From Candidatus Villigracilis adiacens (GTDB lineage: Bacteria; Chloroflexota; Anaerolineae; Anaerolineales; Villigracilaceae), in the NCBI GenBank assembly GCA_016703605.1, contig JADJBU010000017.1, positions 1 to 64,000 on the forward strand: DNA of 64,000 nt, given 5' to 3'. Positions 1 through 8,072 of the stretch are shown here, in pieces. A model generated the notes under the pieces. The model was not told where the DNA came from. It did no database searches and was given only the letters and a program-made list of their open reading frames with translations. Numbering within the stretch: the first letter of the stretch is position 1; every line of letters starts with the position of its first letter. The translations under genes were made by a program, and so were the position numbers.

Positions 1-239
1 TCGCGGCGCGAAATTCGTCGGGCACTTTGACTGCATGAGCACGCCTCTTGCGTCGTCTGATTGTGTTCGTCTTTGAGCGTGAGCAGTTGCCCTAGACTTT
101 CCTGCCCAATCCTTTGAAGGGTTTCTCGAAGTCCTTGCTCTATTTCGACGCTCGTACTTGTGCTGGTTTTCATCTGCTCTTCAAAATCTGCGACCAACAG
201 CGCCGTCATTTTGCTCAGGGTTTCTATGCTACACTTCAT
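1..239 (-). CDS. ISKra4-like transposase, N-terminal part (cut by window edge)
   Basis: An open minus-strand frame runs from ATG at 239-237 to the window edge without a stop (79 codons). It reads MKCSIETLSKMTALLVADFE and continues with an EIEQGLRETLQRIGQESLGQ stretch, then a C-x-C pair in EACSCSQSARR. This layout (amphipathic helix, then a cysteine pair introducing a CxCG-type zinc motif) resembles the N-terminus of ISKra4-family transposases; the recognition is from memory of that family. The catalytic DDE part lies outside the window. A nested hairpin sits directly upstream of the start. Alternative: another protein with a similar helical N-terminus. Moderate confidence. Confidence 0.5.
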   Translation of the reverse strand, partial: MKCSIETLSKMTALLVADFEEQMKTSTSTSVEIEQGLRETLQRIGQESLGQLLTLKDEHNQTTQEACSCSQSARRISRR

Positions 240-241
240 GC

Positions 242-296
242 GGAGCCTCCGTTTGTTTTTGCCTACGGGTACTATACCCGATTTCTCGGAGGCTCC
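242..296. repeat. Nested inverted repeat at transposase 5' end
   Basis: GGAGCCTCCG (242-251) and its exact reverse complement CGGAGGCTCC (287-296) enclose a second perfect hairpin, CGGGTA/TACCCG (266-271 / 275-280). TTTT follows on the plus side. It could be the terminal inverted repeat or an end structure of the insertion sequence, or a terminator that stops outside transcription entering the transposase. Confidence 0.55.
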
Positions 297-324
297 TTTT
301 CTACAACATTTGAATGCTCCCGAC

Positions 325-1146
325 ATGCCCATCGAACTGCCCACGCTCAGCCAATCGTCTTTGCAGGACTATAACGACTGTCCGCGCCGGTTTGAGTTGC
401 GTTATCTGCAACGCCTGGCGTATCCCGCCATCGAAACCGAGCCCGCGCTCGAAAATGAAAAGCACCAGCGCGAGGGCGAGTCTTTTCACCGGCTCGCCCA
501 GCAATATTTCATCGGCATCCCGGCGGAGCAAATCGCCAAAACAGCGAACAGCGATAATCTCGCGCGCTGGTGGGGGAATTTCGTGAATTCCAAAGACCTG
601 ACAGGTCTGCGAGACCTGTCAGGTCTCAGAACCGAAGTTACCTTATCCGCGCCGCTGGGATCATATCGTCTCGTCGCAAAATACGACCTGATCGCATCCG
701 ACAGCAAAAAATTCTACATCTACGATTGGAAGACCTATCGCAAACGCCCCAAGAACGAATTTCTCGCCATTCGCTGGCAGACCCGCGTCTACCGCGCGCT
801 GCTGACTCAGGCGGGCGCGTTTCTCAATGGCGGCAAACCCATCGCCCCCGAACAGATCGAGATGATCTACTGGTTCTCGGATTTTCCAAACGACCCGGCC
901 CGATTCCCCTACGCAGCCGATCAATTCAAACGGGATTGGGATGCCCTGACTCGTTTTGCGGAGGAAATAAAAAACGCCTCTTCCTACCCGAAAACTGAGG
1001 ACGCCAACCGCTGCCTTTACTGCCCTTATAGATCGTACTGCAACCGCGGTATCCGCGCGGGAGATGCGCTCGACGCCGAATTGGAAACCGAAGCCGAGGA
1101 GTTATTCGACATCAACTTCGAGCAGGTCGGGGAGATCGAGTTTTAG
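325..1146 (+). CDS. PD-(D/E)XK nuclease family protein, Cas4/AddB-like
   Basis: Predicted DNA exonuclease-type protein of 273 aa. The core shows KYDLI, then YDWKT (the D-x-K of the PD-(D/E)XK fold) and QTRVY (the Q-x3-Y motif). One Cys near the N-terminus (YNDCPRRF, residue 19) and a C-terminal CLYCPYRSYC cluster make the four-Cys arrangement known for Fe-S-bound Cas4 and AddB nucleases. No cas or addA genes are near, so a repair role is more likely than CRISPR adaptation (inference). The ATG at 325 is chosen because the family homology begins directly there; longer frames upstream run into the insertion-sequence hairpin. A palindromic repeat at 595-625 is inserted in frame (KDLTGLRDLSGLR). 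Convergent with the next gene, with a 4-nt overlap. Confidence 0.8.
   Translation: MPIELPTLSQSSLQDYNDCPRRFELRYLQRLAYPAIETEPALENEKHQREGESFHRLAQQYFIGIPAEQIAKTANSDNLARWWGNFVNSKDLTGLRDLSGLRTEVTLSAPLGSYRLVAKYDLIASDSKKFYIYDWKTYRKRPKNEFLAIRWQTRVYRALLTQAGAFLNGGKPIAPEQIEMIYWFSDFPNDPARFPYAADQFKRDWDALTRFAEEIKNASSYPKTEDANRCLYCPYRSYCNRGIRAGDALDAELETEAEELFDINFEQVGEIEF
595..625. repeat. Perfect palindrome inside the nuclease gene
   Basis: Two 14-base arms (595-608 and 612-625) are exact reverse complements around a 3-base GCG loop. The palindrome keeps the reading frame and adds about 11 residues (DLTGLRDLSGL) between the helical N-terminal part and the catalytic core. Confidence 0.85.
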
Positions 1147-2021
1147 CGTTTGATATAAATCCCGAAGTGATTCGCCACGGGGCGCTCCCGCCCGGGGACG
1201 TAATTATCAATCGGCGAATTCAAGACCTCGGCATTGCCTAACGCATCCTGCACAACAAGCGTGGAGGAACCGCCGCCATCCAACGCCATGGCAAAATGAG
1301 CGTCGAAGTCCTTGAGTAAATCGGCAAGGTCTTGGTACGTCGCGCCTGCGCTATAAAACGGCTGACGTCCGTCCACCACCACCAGGATCACATACCGCCC
1401 GTTGCGGTTCACGCCAATCGCCGTGCGCGGATGCAGAACGGAATCATCCAACCCAGTCACGATCTCGCCGCCCTGAATCAACATCCGGTCGCCGGAAAGG
1501 GCGTGAAAGATTTTATTCGGAGGCAGGTTGAACGTCAGTTCGTTGCGCCGGTTGATGTACAAAGTCGGTTCGGGTTCTTCATCCTGCAACCCGTCGGCAT
1601 AAACATCCCCGCCCGACGCAGTGAATCCCAACGGGGTGACCGGGTCTCCGCTGTGCGGGTAATAATCCACGGGCGAACGCGACCACCACGGAGAAAACCC
1701 GTCTCCATTGATGGCGATCTGAACGCCAAATTCTTCCATGAACTCAGAGGTTGTCCGCGCCTTGAGAGCGCCGCCTTCGATCTCGTCGGGAGGCGTGACC
1801 AAAAAGCGAAACTCCGCCTGCCTCCTGTCGATCACCGCCACATGCGCGATCATGGCATGAGGCAGGTAGTAAACAACGCGGTGATACGCGACTCCTTCAT
1901 ACAGCTGCCGCTTGACCGGAACCGGCGCAGGTCTCCCAAGCGTGAACAAGCCATAGACCCCGATAAGCAAAAACAACACAACGGGCACAGCCCACAATCC
2001 GCGAATGCCTTTCGTTTTCAT
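1143..2021 (-). CDS. Phosphodiester glycosidase (NAGPA domain) family protein
   Basis: 292 aa, one N-terminal membrane anchor (about residues 7-30, GLWAVPVVLFLLIGVYGL), then an extracytoplasmic domain. The C-terminal half has the NAGPA-type signature: IAINGDGFSPWW, a TAIGVNRNGRYVILVVVDGR block and MALDGGGSSTLV. In this family the acidic and glycine-rich motifs form the active site of GlcNAc-1-phosphodiester alpha-N-acetylglucosaminidase-like enzymes; in bacteria they are linked to exopolysaccharide or teichoic acid processing. The ATG at 2021 is chosen because it immediately precedes the membrane anchor; an in-frame ATG at 2066 would add 15 residues without family character. Confidence 0.8.
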   Translation of the reverse strand: MKTKGIRGLWAVPVVLFLLIGVYGLFTLGRPAPVPVKRQLYEGVAYHRVVYYLPHAMIAHVAVIDRRQAEFRFLVTPPDEIEGGALKARTTSEFMEEFGVQIAINGDGFSPWWSRSPVDYYPHSGDPVTPLGFTASGGDVYADGLQDEEPEPTLYINRRNELTFNLPPNKIFHALSGDRMLIQGGEIVTGLDDSVLHPRTAIGVNRNGRYVILVVVDGRQPFYSAGATYQDLADLLKDFDAHFAMALDGGGSSTLVVQDALGNAEVLNSPIDNYVPGRERPVANHFGIYIKR

Positions 2022-2138
2022 AGCCTGAATGCTATCAGGGTTGAATGAACGAAATGTGATAAACAAGGACTCCGAAGTCGGGAGGCTTCGGAGTAAGAGA
2101 TGAACGCCGGGAGACGCTGGAGTCCGGTAATGGAAGAA

Positions 2139-2172
2139 TTAAAAGAGCCTCCGGCAGTTGCCAAAGGCTCTT
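2139..2172 (-). terminator. Rho-independent terminator of ftsH
   Basis: On the minus strand, AAGAGCC and GGCTCTT arms extend to a 12-bp stem (two G-U pairs) around a CAACTG loop, followed by TTTT. It lies about 55 nt beyond the ftsH stop. Confidence 0.75.
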
Positions 2173-2227
2173 CCTAATTCTACGTGTGTACGTTTTTACT
2201 TTTTTTACCTGTCTACCCGCCTGCTTC

Positions 2228-4087
2228 TCACGCCAACTGCGGGGTTCCGCTTTTCTTGCCAAACGGCGGCGGGAAGATGGCTTCGAACTCATCGCGCGTG
2301 ATCGATTCAACCTCGAGCAGTTTTGACGCCACAGCCTCCAACTGCTTGCGGTATTTCTTGACCGTGGCTTTGGCTTGCTTGTAGGCGTCTTCCACCAGTT
2401 TGCGAACTTCGCGGTCGATCTGCTCGGCAACGGCATCCGAGTAATCGCGCTGTTCGGAGATTTCGCGTCCGAGGAAAACCAATTCCTCTTTCTTGCCATA
2501 CATCAGTGTGCCCATTTCCGCACTCATGCCGAGGCGGGTGACCATGGCTCGCGCCATGTTAGTGACCTGTTCAATGTCACCCGAAGCGCCGGAGGTGATG
2601 TCGTCGAAGATCAATTCTTCGGCGGCGCGTCCGCCCAGCGCCATGGCGAGAGTGGCGAGCATCTTCTTGCGAGACATGAGAATGCGGTCTTCATCGGGGC
2701 GGAACCACGTCACGCCGCCAGCCTGTCCGCGACCGACAATGGTCACTTTTTGGACGGGGTCGGCTTCAGCGATGGCATTGGCTACGATGGCATGACCAGC
2801 TTCATGGTAGGCAATGATGCGCTTCTCTTCGTCGGAGATGAGGCGGCTCTTGCGTTCCGGTCCCATCACCACGCGTTCGATGGCTTCTTCCAATTCGGGT
2901 TGACCGATGGATTTCTTGTTGCGGCGGGCGGACAAGATCGCCGCTTCATTGACGAGGTTCTCAAGGTCGGCGCCAGCGAAACCGGGTGTGCCGCGCGCCA
3001 CAGAGGCGAGATCGGCGGCGGGTTCCAACGGTTTGCCTTTGACGTGAACCTTGAGGATGGCTTCGCGTCCCTTGACATCGGGGCGGTCGAGGGTGACGCG
3101 GCGGTCAAAGCGACCGGGGCGGAGAAGAGCCGGGTCCAGAATATCGGGGCGGTTGGTGGCGGCGATGATGATGACGTTGGTGTCGGTGTCGAAGCCGTCC
3201 ATTTCGACGAGCATCTGGTTGAGGGTCTGCTCACGTTCATCGTGTGAACCGCCAAGACCCGCGCCGCGCTGACGACCCACAGCATCAATTTCGTCTACGA
3301 AAATGATACAAGGCGAATGGCGCTTGGCTTGATCGAACAGATCGCGCACGCGGCTGGCGCCGACGCCCACGAACATTTCCACAAATTCAGAACCGGAGAT
3401 GGAGAAGAAGGGCACGCCCGCTTCGCCGGAAACCGCTTTGGATAGAAGGGTCTTGCCGGTTCCGGGAGGACCCACCAATAACACACCCTTCGGAATGCGC
3501 GCGCCAAGCTGAATGAACTTCTGCGGTTCTTTCAGGAACTCGACGATCTCCGCGAGTTCCTGCTTGGCTTCTTCCGCGCCTGCCACGTCGGCAAAGGTGA
3601 CAGTGGGATGTTCGCCGCTGAACATGCGCGCGCGGCTCTTGCCAAACGACATGGCAGCATTGTTACTGCCCTGTGCCTGACGGAAAATGAACCACAACAG
3701 ACCGCCCATAAAGATGACTGGCAGCAGGTACAACGCGCCGCTCAAGACCCCGCCCCAGACCGAAGGCGCGCTGACTTCGATGTTCACCTCCGCAAGTTGT
3801 TCGGGGGTGACGCCATAATCGCGCAATTGCTCGATCAGGGACGTATTCGACTCTTTGCGGGATTCCTGGGCGGTTTCAGCCGAGCCGTTGGGTTTGATCA
3901 CCTGGATGGTGTCGTCGCTCTCAATCGTGATGCGGGCAACCTGACCCGCCTGGATCATCCGAGCCACTTCGCTGATGGTAAGCGGCTCAGATGCGGCGGT
4001 CGTGTCGCGCATCCCAATAAACACCATCGCGCCGATGGCTACGAGCAGGAGAAAGTACACAAAAAAGGATTGACCTCGGGAATTCAC
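2228..4087 (-). CDS. ftsH: ATP-dependent zinc metalloprotease FtsH
   Basis: Membrane-anchored AAA+ protease of 619 aa that degrades misassembled membrane proteins and regulatory substrates. Visible in order: first membrane segment (about 7-25), periplasmic domain, second membrane segment (about 111-135), Walker A GPPGTGKT (about 206), Walker B IIFVDEIDAV, the SRH region with PALLRPGRFDRR, and the zinc site HEAGH (about 428) with a downstream acidic ligand region in the M41 domain. The start is set at GTG 4087 because a GGAGG Shine-Dalgarno lies a few bases upstream. A TTG at 4099 would put that site inside the gene. A TATAAT box (minus strand, about 4117-4122) lies upstream. Monocistronic with its own terminator. 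Confidence 0.95.
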   Translation of the reverse strand: MNSRGQSFFVYFLLLVAIGAMVFIGMRDTTAASEPLTISEVARMIQAGQVARITIESDDTIQVIKPNGSAETAQESRKESNTSLIEQLRDYGVTPEQLAEVNIEVSAPSVWGGVLSGALYLLPVIFMGGLLWFIFRQAQGSNNAAMSFGKSRARMFSGEHPTVTFADVAGAEEAKQELAEIVEFLKEPQKFIQLGARIPKGVLLVGPPGTGKTLLSKAVSGEAGVPFFSISGSEFVEMFVGVGASRVRDLFDQAKRHSPCIIFVDEIDAVGRQRGAGLGGSHDEREQTLNQMLVEMDGFDTDTNVIIIAATNRPDILDPALLRPGRFDRRVTLDRPDVKGREAILKVHVKGKPLEPAADLASVARGTPGFAGADLENLVNEAAILSARRNKKSIGQPELEEAIERVVMGPERKSRLISDEEKRIIAYHEAGHAIVANAIAEADPVQKVTIVGRGQAGGVTWFRPDEDRILMSRKKMLATLAMALGGRAAEELIFDDITSGASGDIEQVTNMARAMVTRLGMSAEMGTLMYGKKEELVFLGREISEQRDYSDAVAEQIDREVRKLVEDAYKQAKATVKKYRKQLEAVASKLLEVESITRDEFEAIFPPPFGKKSGTPQLA

Positions 4088-4237
4088 AGAATCCTCCAAA
4101 ATTTACTTACGGGCAGATTATACCAAGTCACCACCTAGACGCGGCGGCTTGGGGTTTTATTATTACGATTCTCTAACATGGCTCGAAATTTAGCCCGATC
4201 CGGCTTGCAAAACCCATCAAGTCCCGGATTAAGCCGG

Positions 4238-5002
4238 TTATTCAGCGAAATCCAGTTCGACGGGGCAATGGTCTGACCCCGTCACCCCTTCATGCACGAT
4301 CACGTCACGGACTTTTGGCATGAGCGACTCAGAGACGAGAAAATAGTCGAGCCGCCAGCCAATGCCCCGGGCGCGGGCGTTGAGGCGGTAGGTCCACCAG
4401 GTATATTGGACCCGGTCCGGATGGAGACGTCGATAGGCATCGGCAAAACCGGCTTCGAGAAAATTCTGAACCCACTCGCGTTCCTCCGGCATGAAGCCCG
4501 AGGTCTTTTCATTGGCTTTGGGATTCTTCAGATCAATGGGCATGTGGGCGGTGTTGAAATCGCCTGTGATTACGATCATCTCCCCTTTTGAATGAAGGGA
4601 ATTGCATAACTCAAGCAGGCGCGCATAAAAACGCAGTTTGTAATCCACGCGCTCATGTCCGCGCTGCCCGTTGGGAAAGTAAATATTGAAGAGGCGCAAA
4701 TTCCCCCAACGGGTTTGGAGGACGCGCCCCTCCACGTCGAATTCCGGATCGCCAATTCCTGTCACGATCTCATCCGGAGGGTTTCCATAAAAAGTGGTTA
4801 CACCGCTGTACCCGGCGCGTTCGGCGGCATTCCAGACAAACGGGAGTTTCAACAGAGCCGATTGTTCGGGAGTCAACTGCTCCGGGCGAGCCTTGACCTC
4901 TTGAAGGCAAAGCGCGTCTGGAGATTGCTCGAATGCCCATTCCAGCGCCTGCTTTCCAAGCGCGGCGCGTATGCCATTCACATTCCATGTAATGATTTTC
5001 AT
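4238..5002 (-). CDS. xthA: Exodeoxyribonuclease III
   Basis: AP endonuclease / 3'-exonuclease of the EEP superfamily, 254 aa, the usual length. Motifs: MKIITWNVNGIRA (metal-coordinating Asn), LQEVKA (catalytic Glu), GDFNTAH (Asp/Asn pair), and the C-terminal GSDHCPVELDF with the catalytic His. The RLDYFLVS motif is also present. It acts on abasic sites in base excision repair. Divergently transcribed from the response regulator across a 50-bp gap with a perfect palindrome. Confidence 0.95.
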   Translation of the reverse strand: MKIITWNVNGIRAALGKQALEWAFEQSPDALCLQEVKARPEQLTPEQSALLKLPFVWNAAERAGYSGVTTFYGNPPDEIVTGIGDPEFDVEGRVLQTRWGNLRLFNIYFPNGQRGHERVDYKLRFYARLLELCNSLHSKGEMIVITGDFNTAHMPIDLKNPKANEKTSGFMPEEREWVQNFLEAGFADAYRRLHPDRVQYTWWTYRLNARARGIGWRLDYFLVSESLMPKVRDVIVHEGVTGSDHCPVELDFAE

Positions 5003-5025
5003 CGAAATCGTCCGGTCTCTTTATG

Positions 5026-5039
5026 GTAAACTAGTTTAC
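5026..5039. promoter_or_regulatory. Palindrome between divergent xthA and response regulator
   Basis: GTAAACTAGTTTAC is a perfect 14-bp dyad placed in the 50-bp divergent gap. It also contains a TAAACT box resembling a -10. It could be an operator shared by both promoters; no regulator can be named. Confidence 0.4.
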
Positions 5040-5052
5040 AAGGCAGAAGAAT

Positions 5053-5439
5053 ATGGATGAAACACTTTCAAGAAACATCCTGTGCGTGGAAGATGAACCC
5101 GAAATGATCGACCTGATCCGGTTGATCCTTTCGAGAAAAGGGTTCAACGTGCGGGGCGCGGCGGGCGGCGTGGAGGGTATCCGCCTCATCCGCGAACTTC
5201 GCCCCGACCTTGTCCTGCTCGACCTGATGATGCCAGACATGGATGGCTGGGAAGTATATCAACAAATGAAAGCCGATGCGGCGCTGAGAGACATCCCGGT
5301 GATCGTGGTTACGGCAAAAGCGCAAAATATAGATAAAGTCCTCGGTCTGCACATCGCCAAGGTGGACGATTACATCGCCAAGCCCTTCAGCCCACAGGAA
5401 TTACTGGAAAGCGTCGAGAGGGTTTTCAACCAAAAGTGA
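5053..5439 (+). CDS. Single-domain response regulator (CheY-like)
   Basis: 128 aa receiver domain with no output domain. Acidic pocket E13-D14, phosphoacceptor D57 (LVLLDLMMPDMDGW), T87 (VVTAK) and K110 (IAKPFSP) are all present. The protein probably relays a phosphate or acts by protein contacts. No histidine kinase lies next to it. A purine-rich AAGGCAGAAGA precedes the ATG. Confidence 0.92.
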   Translation: MDETLSRNILCVEDEPEMIDLIRLILSRKGFNVRGAAGGVEGIRLIRELRPDLVLLDLMMPDMDGWEVYQQMKADAALRDIPVIVVTAKAQNIDKVLGLHIAKVDDYIAKPFSPQELLESVERVFNQK

Positions 5440-5481
5440 CCCATCCGGGCGGCGATCAAGCCGCCCGTTCCATGACAAGAC

Positions 5482-5853
5482 ATGCCCCGCCCCATTTATA
5501 TTGCCAATCTCAGCAGAAATTTGGAGAAGCCCGCCCGCGTGGGATACTGCGACTCTTTTGCCTGTCGTTTACGCGGATTGATGTTCCGCCCGCTTCTCGA
5601 CCCGGACGACGGCCTGCTCCTGGTCGAAAAGCGTGATTCACGCCTCGACACGTCCATCCACATGTTCTTCGTGCCCTTCGACCTCGCCGTGTTCTGGATC
5701 AACTCCGACATGACGGTGGTGGACAAGGTCATCGCCAAATCATGGAAGCCCGCCTACTTCCCCAAAGCAGACGCAAGATACACCCTTGAGATTCATCCAG
5801 ACCGCTGGGCAGATTACGAGATCGGGGACAGAGTTGAATTCAAAAATGCTTAA
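5482..5853 (+). CDS. DUF192 family protein
   Basis: 123 aa. It starts MPRPIYIANLSRN and carries family hallmarks: CRLRGLMFRPLL (the RxRGLMfR box), SIHMFFVPFDLAVFWIN (the HMFF core) and VVDKVIAKSWKPAYFPKADARYTLEI. DUF192 is a small beta-rich domain of unknown biochemical function, often secreted, though no signal peptide is present here. Its last 8 bases overlap the start of the LysM-M23 gene, so the two are translationally coupled. Confidence 0.88.
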   Translation: MPRPIYIANLSRNLEKPARVGYCDSFACRLRGLMFRPLLDPDDGLLLVEKRDSRLDTSIHMFFVPFDLAVFWINSDMTVVDKVIAKSWKPAYFPKADARYTLEIHPDRWADYEIGDRVEFKNA

Positions 5854-7258
5854 ATTCCGCCACATCCTTCCCATTCTATTTCTTCTTTCATCTTTCTTTT
5901 TTCCCCTTCGCTCCACCCGCGCACAGGAATCGAGCGGACCCATTTACATCGTCCAGCCGGGAGACAGTTTGTATTCGATTGCGGCGCGGTTCAGCGTCAG
6001 CCTCGATGAGTTATTGGCTGTCAACGGGATCGTTGACCCGAATACGCTCGCGGCGGGTCAGCAGTTAATCATCCCCGGTCTTGAGGGAATCACCGGCATC
6101 CTCGACACGAGGTTCATCAATTTTGGGGATTCGCATCGAAGCCTGATGCGGCAGACGCAAGTCCCGGATGAGTTATTTCGCAGGCTTAATCATGTAGTCA
6201 GCCCGAGCGAATTTTATGTGGGGGCGAACATGATCGTGCCGATCCAGGATCAAACGCAATACGCAAAACGAGTCTCGCCCGCTGCCGGGGAGTCGCTTTT
6301 TGAAATGGCGGTCAAAAATAATACAGATGTTTGGACGTTAACCGGTATCAATCAATTGGAAGGTTCGTGGGCGGGTCTGACCGGAGACACCTTGTACCTT
6401 CCCGGGGAAGACGCGGGCAACAACGCCAGCGGACTTCCATCCGCTTTTATCAGCGCGGAGATCCGCGACCTGCCGATCAAACAGGGCGGCACGGGCGTGA
6501 TCACTGTCGCCGCGCAACCCGGTGTGACCTTGGGCGGCGTGCTGGTGGATCATCCGCTTCGTTTTTTTCCAAGCCAGGGAGGGGTGCAGATTGCCTTACA
6601 GGGGGTTCATGCGCTGCTCGATCCGGGGGTCTATCCGCTGCGGCTGGATGCGGTTCTGCCGGATGGCAGCACGCAATCCTATGAGCAGTTGATCCTGATC
6701 GTTTCAGGGAATTATCCAGAAGACCCGCTTCTTTATGTAGATCCCGCCACCATTGACCCGGCATCCACCGAGCCTGAGTTGCAGCAACTGGTCTCGATTA
6801 CTTCGCCAGCGACTCCGTCTAGGTTGTGGGTCGGCGATTTCATTTCGCCTGCGATTGCGTATGCCGAGTCGACATATTTCACTTCGCGTTACGGCAGCCG
6901 CAGGACCTATATCGGGCAGGGGACAAATCTGTCGGTGGAAGGTTTCCATACTGGGTTGGATTTCGGCGGGGGCGATGGGCTTCCGATCACGGCGCCAGCG
7001 GCGGGGGTGGTGGTCTTCGCCGGTCCGTGGACGGTGCGCGGCAATGCGACAGTCATTGATCATGGTTGGGGCGTTTACAGCGGTTTCTGGCATCAGTCCG
7101 AGATTCAGGCCCAGGTTGGGCAATCGGTCAGCAAGGGCGATGTGATTGGGTTGGTGGGCGGGACGGGTCGCGTCACTGGGGCGCATTTGCATTGGGAGTT
7201 GTGGGTAAACGGCATCCAGGTGGATCCGCTCGACTGGTTGAACCAGGCCTACCCGTAG
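5846..7258 (+). CDS. Secreted LysM / M23 metallopeptidase
   Basis: 470 aa. An N-terminal signal peptide (MLKFRHILPILFLLSSFFFP, cut near TRAQ) is followed by a LysM domain (YIVQPGDSLYSIAARF, ending QQLIIPG), a second weaker LysM-like region around PAAGESLFEMAVKNNTDVW, a middle beta-rich part, and a C-terminal M23 domain. The M23 zinc motifs are visible as HTGLDFGG and GAHLHWELWV. The likely role is peptidoglycan hydrolysis outside the cytoplasmic membrane, or scaffold binding. The ATG at 5846 gives an exact signal peptide and overlaps the DUF192 stop. Confidence 0.9.
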   Translation: MLKFRHILPILFLLSSFFFPLRSTRAQESSGPIYIVQPGDSLYSIAARFSVSLDELLAVNGIVDPNTLAAGQQLIIPGLEGITGILDTRFINFGDSHRSLMRQTQVPDELFRRLNHVVSPSEFYVGANMIVPIQDQTQYAKRVSPAAGESLFEMAVKNNTDVWTLTGINQLEGSWAGLTGDTLYLPGEDAGNNASGLPSAFISAEIRDLPIKQGGTGVITVAAQPGVTLGGVLVDHPLRFFPSQGGVQIALQGVHALLDPGVYPLRLDAVLPDGSTQSYEQLILIVSGNYPEDPLLYVDPATIDPASTEPELQQLVSITSPATPSRLWVGDFISPAIAYAESTYFTSRYGSRRTYIGQGTNLSVEGFHTGLDFGGGDGLPITAPAAGVVVFAGPWTVRGNATVIDHGWGVYSGFWHQSEIQAQVGQSVSKGDVIGLVGGTGRVTGAHLHWELWVNGIQVDPLDWLNQAYP

Positions 7259-7269
7259 CGCGAAGCGTT

Positions 7270-7421
7270 GTGTGCAAGCAAAACATGTCAGGCACGGAGT
7301 CGAAAGCGGTGCAGAGTGACGCCGTGGCGGCATCTCCCGACTTTCGAGCAAAATCGGGAGACCCTTCGACAGGCTCAGGGCAAGTTTTTGCAGTCCACAT
7401 TGACAACCTTTGCTTGCACAC
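7270..7421. mobile_element. MITE-like element, family B, complete copy
   Basis: 152 bp bounded by 13-bp perfect terminal inverted repeats GTGTGCAAGCAAA / TTTGCTTGCACAC, flanked by an exact 8-bp direct repeat GAAGCGTT (7262-7269 and 7422-7429) that looks like a target-site duplication. No protein of significance is inside. It holds two short inverted repeats (a CTCCCGA...TCGGGAG pair and a CCCTTCGACAGGCTCAGGG stretch). Partial copies are at 34600-34721 and 51931-51969. Confidence 0.8.
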
Positions 7422-7450
7422 GAAGCGTTGCACTTCATCCATGATTATGC

Positions 7451-7456
7451 TAAACT
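7451..7456 (+). promoter_or_regulatory. Possible leaderless -10 box (TAAACT)
   Basis: TAAACT ends 7 nt before the ATG at 7464 and no Shine-Dalgarno lies between. This matches the spacing seen upstream of several other genes in this window. Confidence 0.35.
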
Positions 7457-7463
7457 CACGCCC

Positions 7464-7952
7464 ATGAGCAGCCTCGTCAACTTTCTGAAACAAAGCGATA
7501 TCTTCTATCAATTCACGCCGACCCAGTTGGAGTTGGTGGCGAATTTATGCCGGGAAGAATCGTTCGAAATGAACCAGGTGATATTTCAGGAGAACAGCGG
7601 TTCAAAGGAATTGTATGTGATCGCGCAGGGCGAGGTGGATATTTTGATCAACCGCGGTTCGACGGGTTCGCTCACGAAGTCGGACACGGTGGTCGCCCGT
7701 TTACGCAGGGGGCAATCGTTCGGCGAGGTGGCTTTGGTGGATGAGGGGCTGCGTTCGGCAACCGCCCGCGCGGCGCAGAAGGATACGCGGCTTTTGGTCA
7801 TCCCGCGCGATAAGATCATCATGTTATGCGAGACGTATCCGCAGCTTGGTTATCGTATGATGTACAACCTTGCGGCTGACCTGGCGATGAAAATCCGCAA
7901 CACCGATTTGCGCATCCGTGAGCAGTTGTTGTATAAACCGGCTGAAAAATAA
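7464..7952 (+). CDS. Cyclic nucleotide-binding domain protein
   Basis: 162 aa. A single cNMP-binding beta-roll: FQENSGSKELYVIAQGEVDILI, then the phosphate-binding-cassette region RRGQSFGEVALVDEGLRSATARA (G-E and R). It ends in a helical part with no helix-turn-helix, so unlike Crp it is unlikely to bind DNA and may regulate by protein contact. The ATG at 7464 is preferred over 7410 because upstream codons fall into the family B mobile element. Confidence 0.85.
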   Translation: MSSLVNFLKQSDIFYQFTPTQLELVANLCREESFEMNQVIFQENSGSKELYVIAQGEVDILINRGSTGSLTKSDTVVARLRRGQSFGEVALVDEGLRSATARAAQKDTRLLVIPRDKIIMLCETYPQLGYRMMYNLAADLAMKIRNTDLRIREQLLYKPAEK

Positions 7953-7993
7953 TTCCCGACAGACAGCCTCGTATTCCATAAAAGTATGGACAG

Positions 7994-8072
7994 GGCGCGC
8001 TAAAAGGTTGTAAGGGCGAAGTCCAAAATCAGGGGATTTTGCAGTCCAAATAACAAACTTTGAGCGCTCCCG
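7994..8072. mobile_element. MITE-like element, family C
   Basis: 79 bp with imperfect terminal inverted repeats (GGGCGCGCTAAAAGGTTGT against GGGAGCGCTCAAAGTTTGT, 16 of 19 matching), flanked by an exact 9-bp direct repeat GTATGGACA (7985-7993 and 8073-8081). The interior carries AAAATC/GATTTT arms. The left end resembles one end of the composite repeat at 34600. Confidence 0.7.

Noticed and set aside
1332..2048. Plus-strand frame opposite the phosphodiester glycosidase gene
   Set aside because: The minus-strand gene has a membrane anchor and clear NAGPA motifs; the other frame has no recognisable features.
2375..3247. 290-codon frame opposite ftsH
   Set aside because: Mirror of a strongly conserved gene; no family features.
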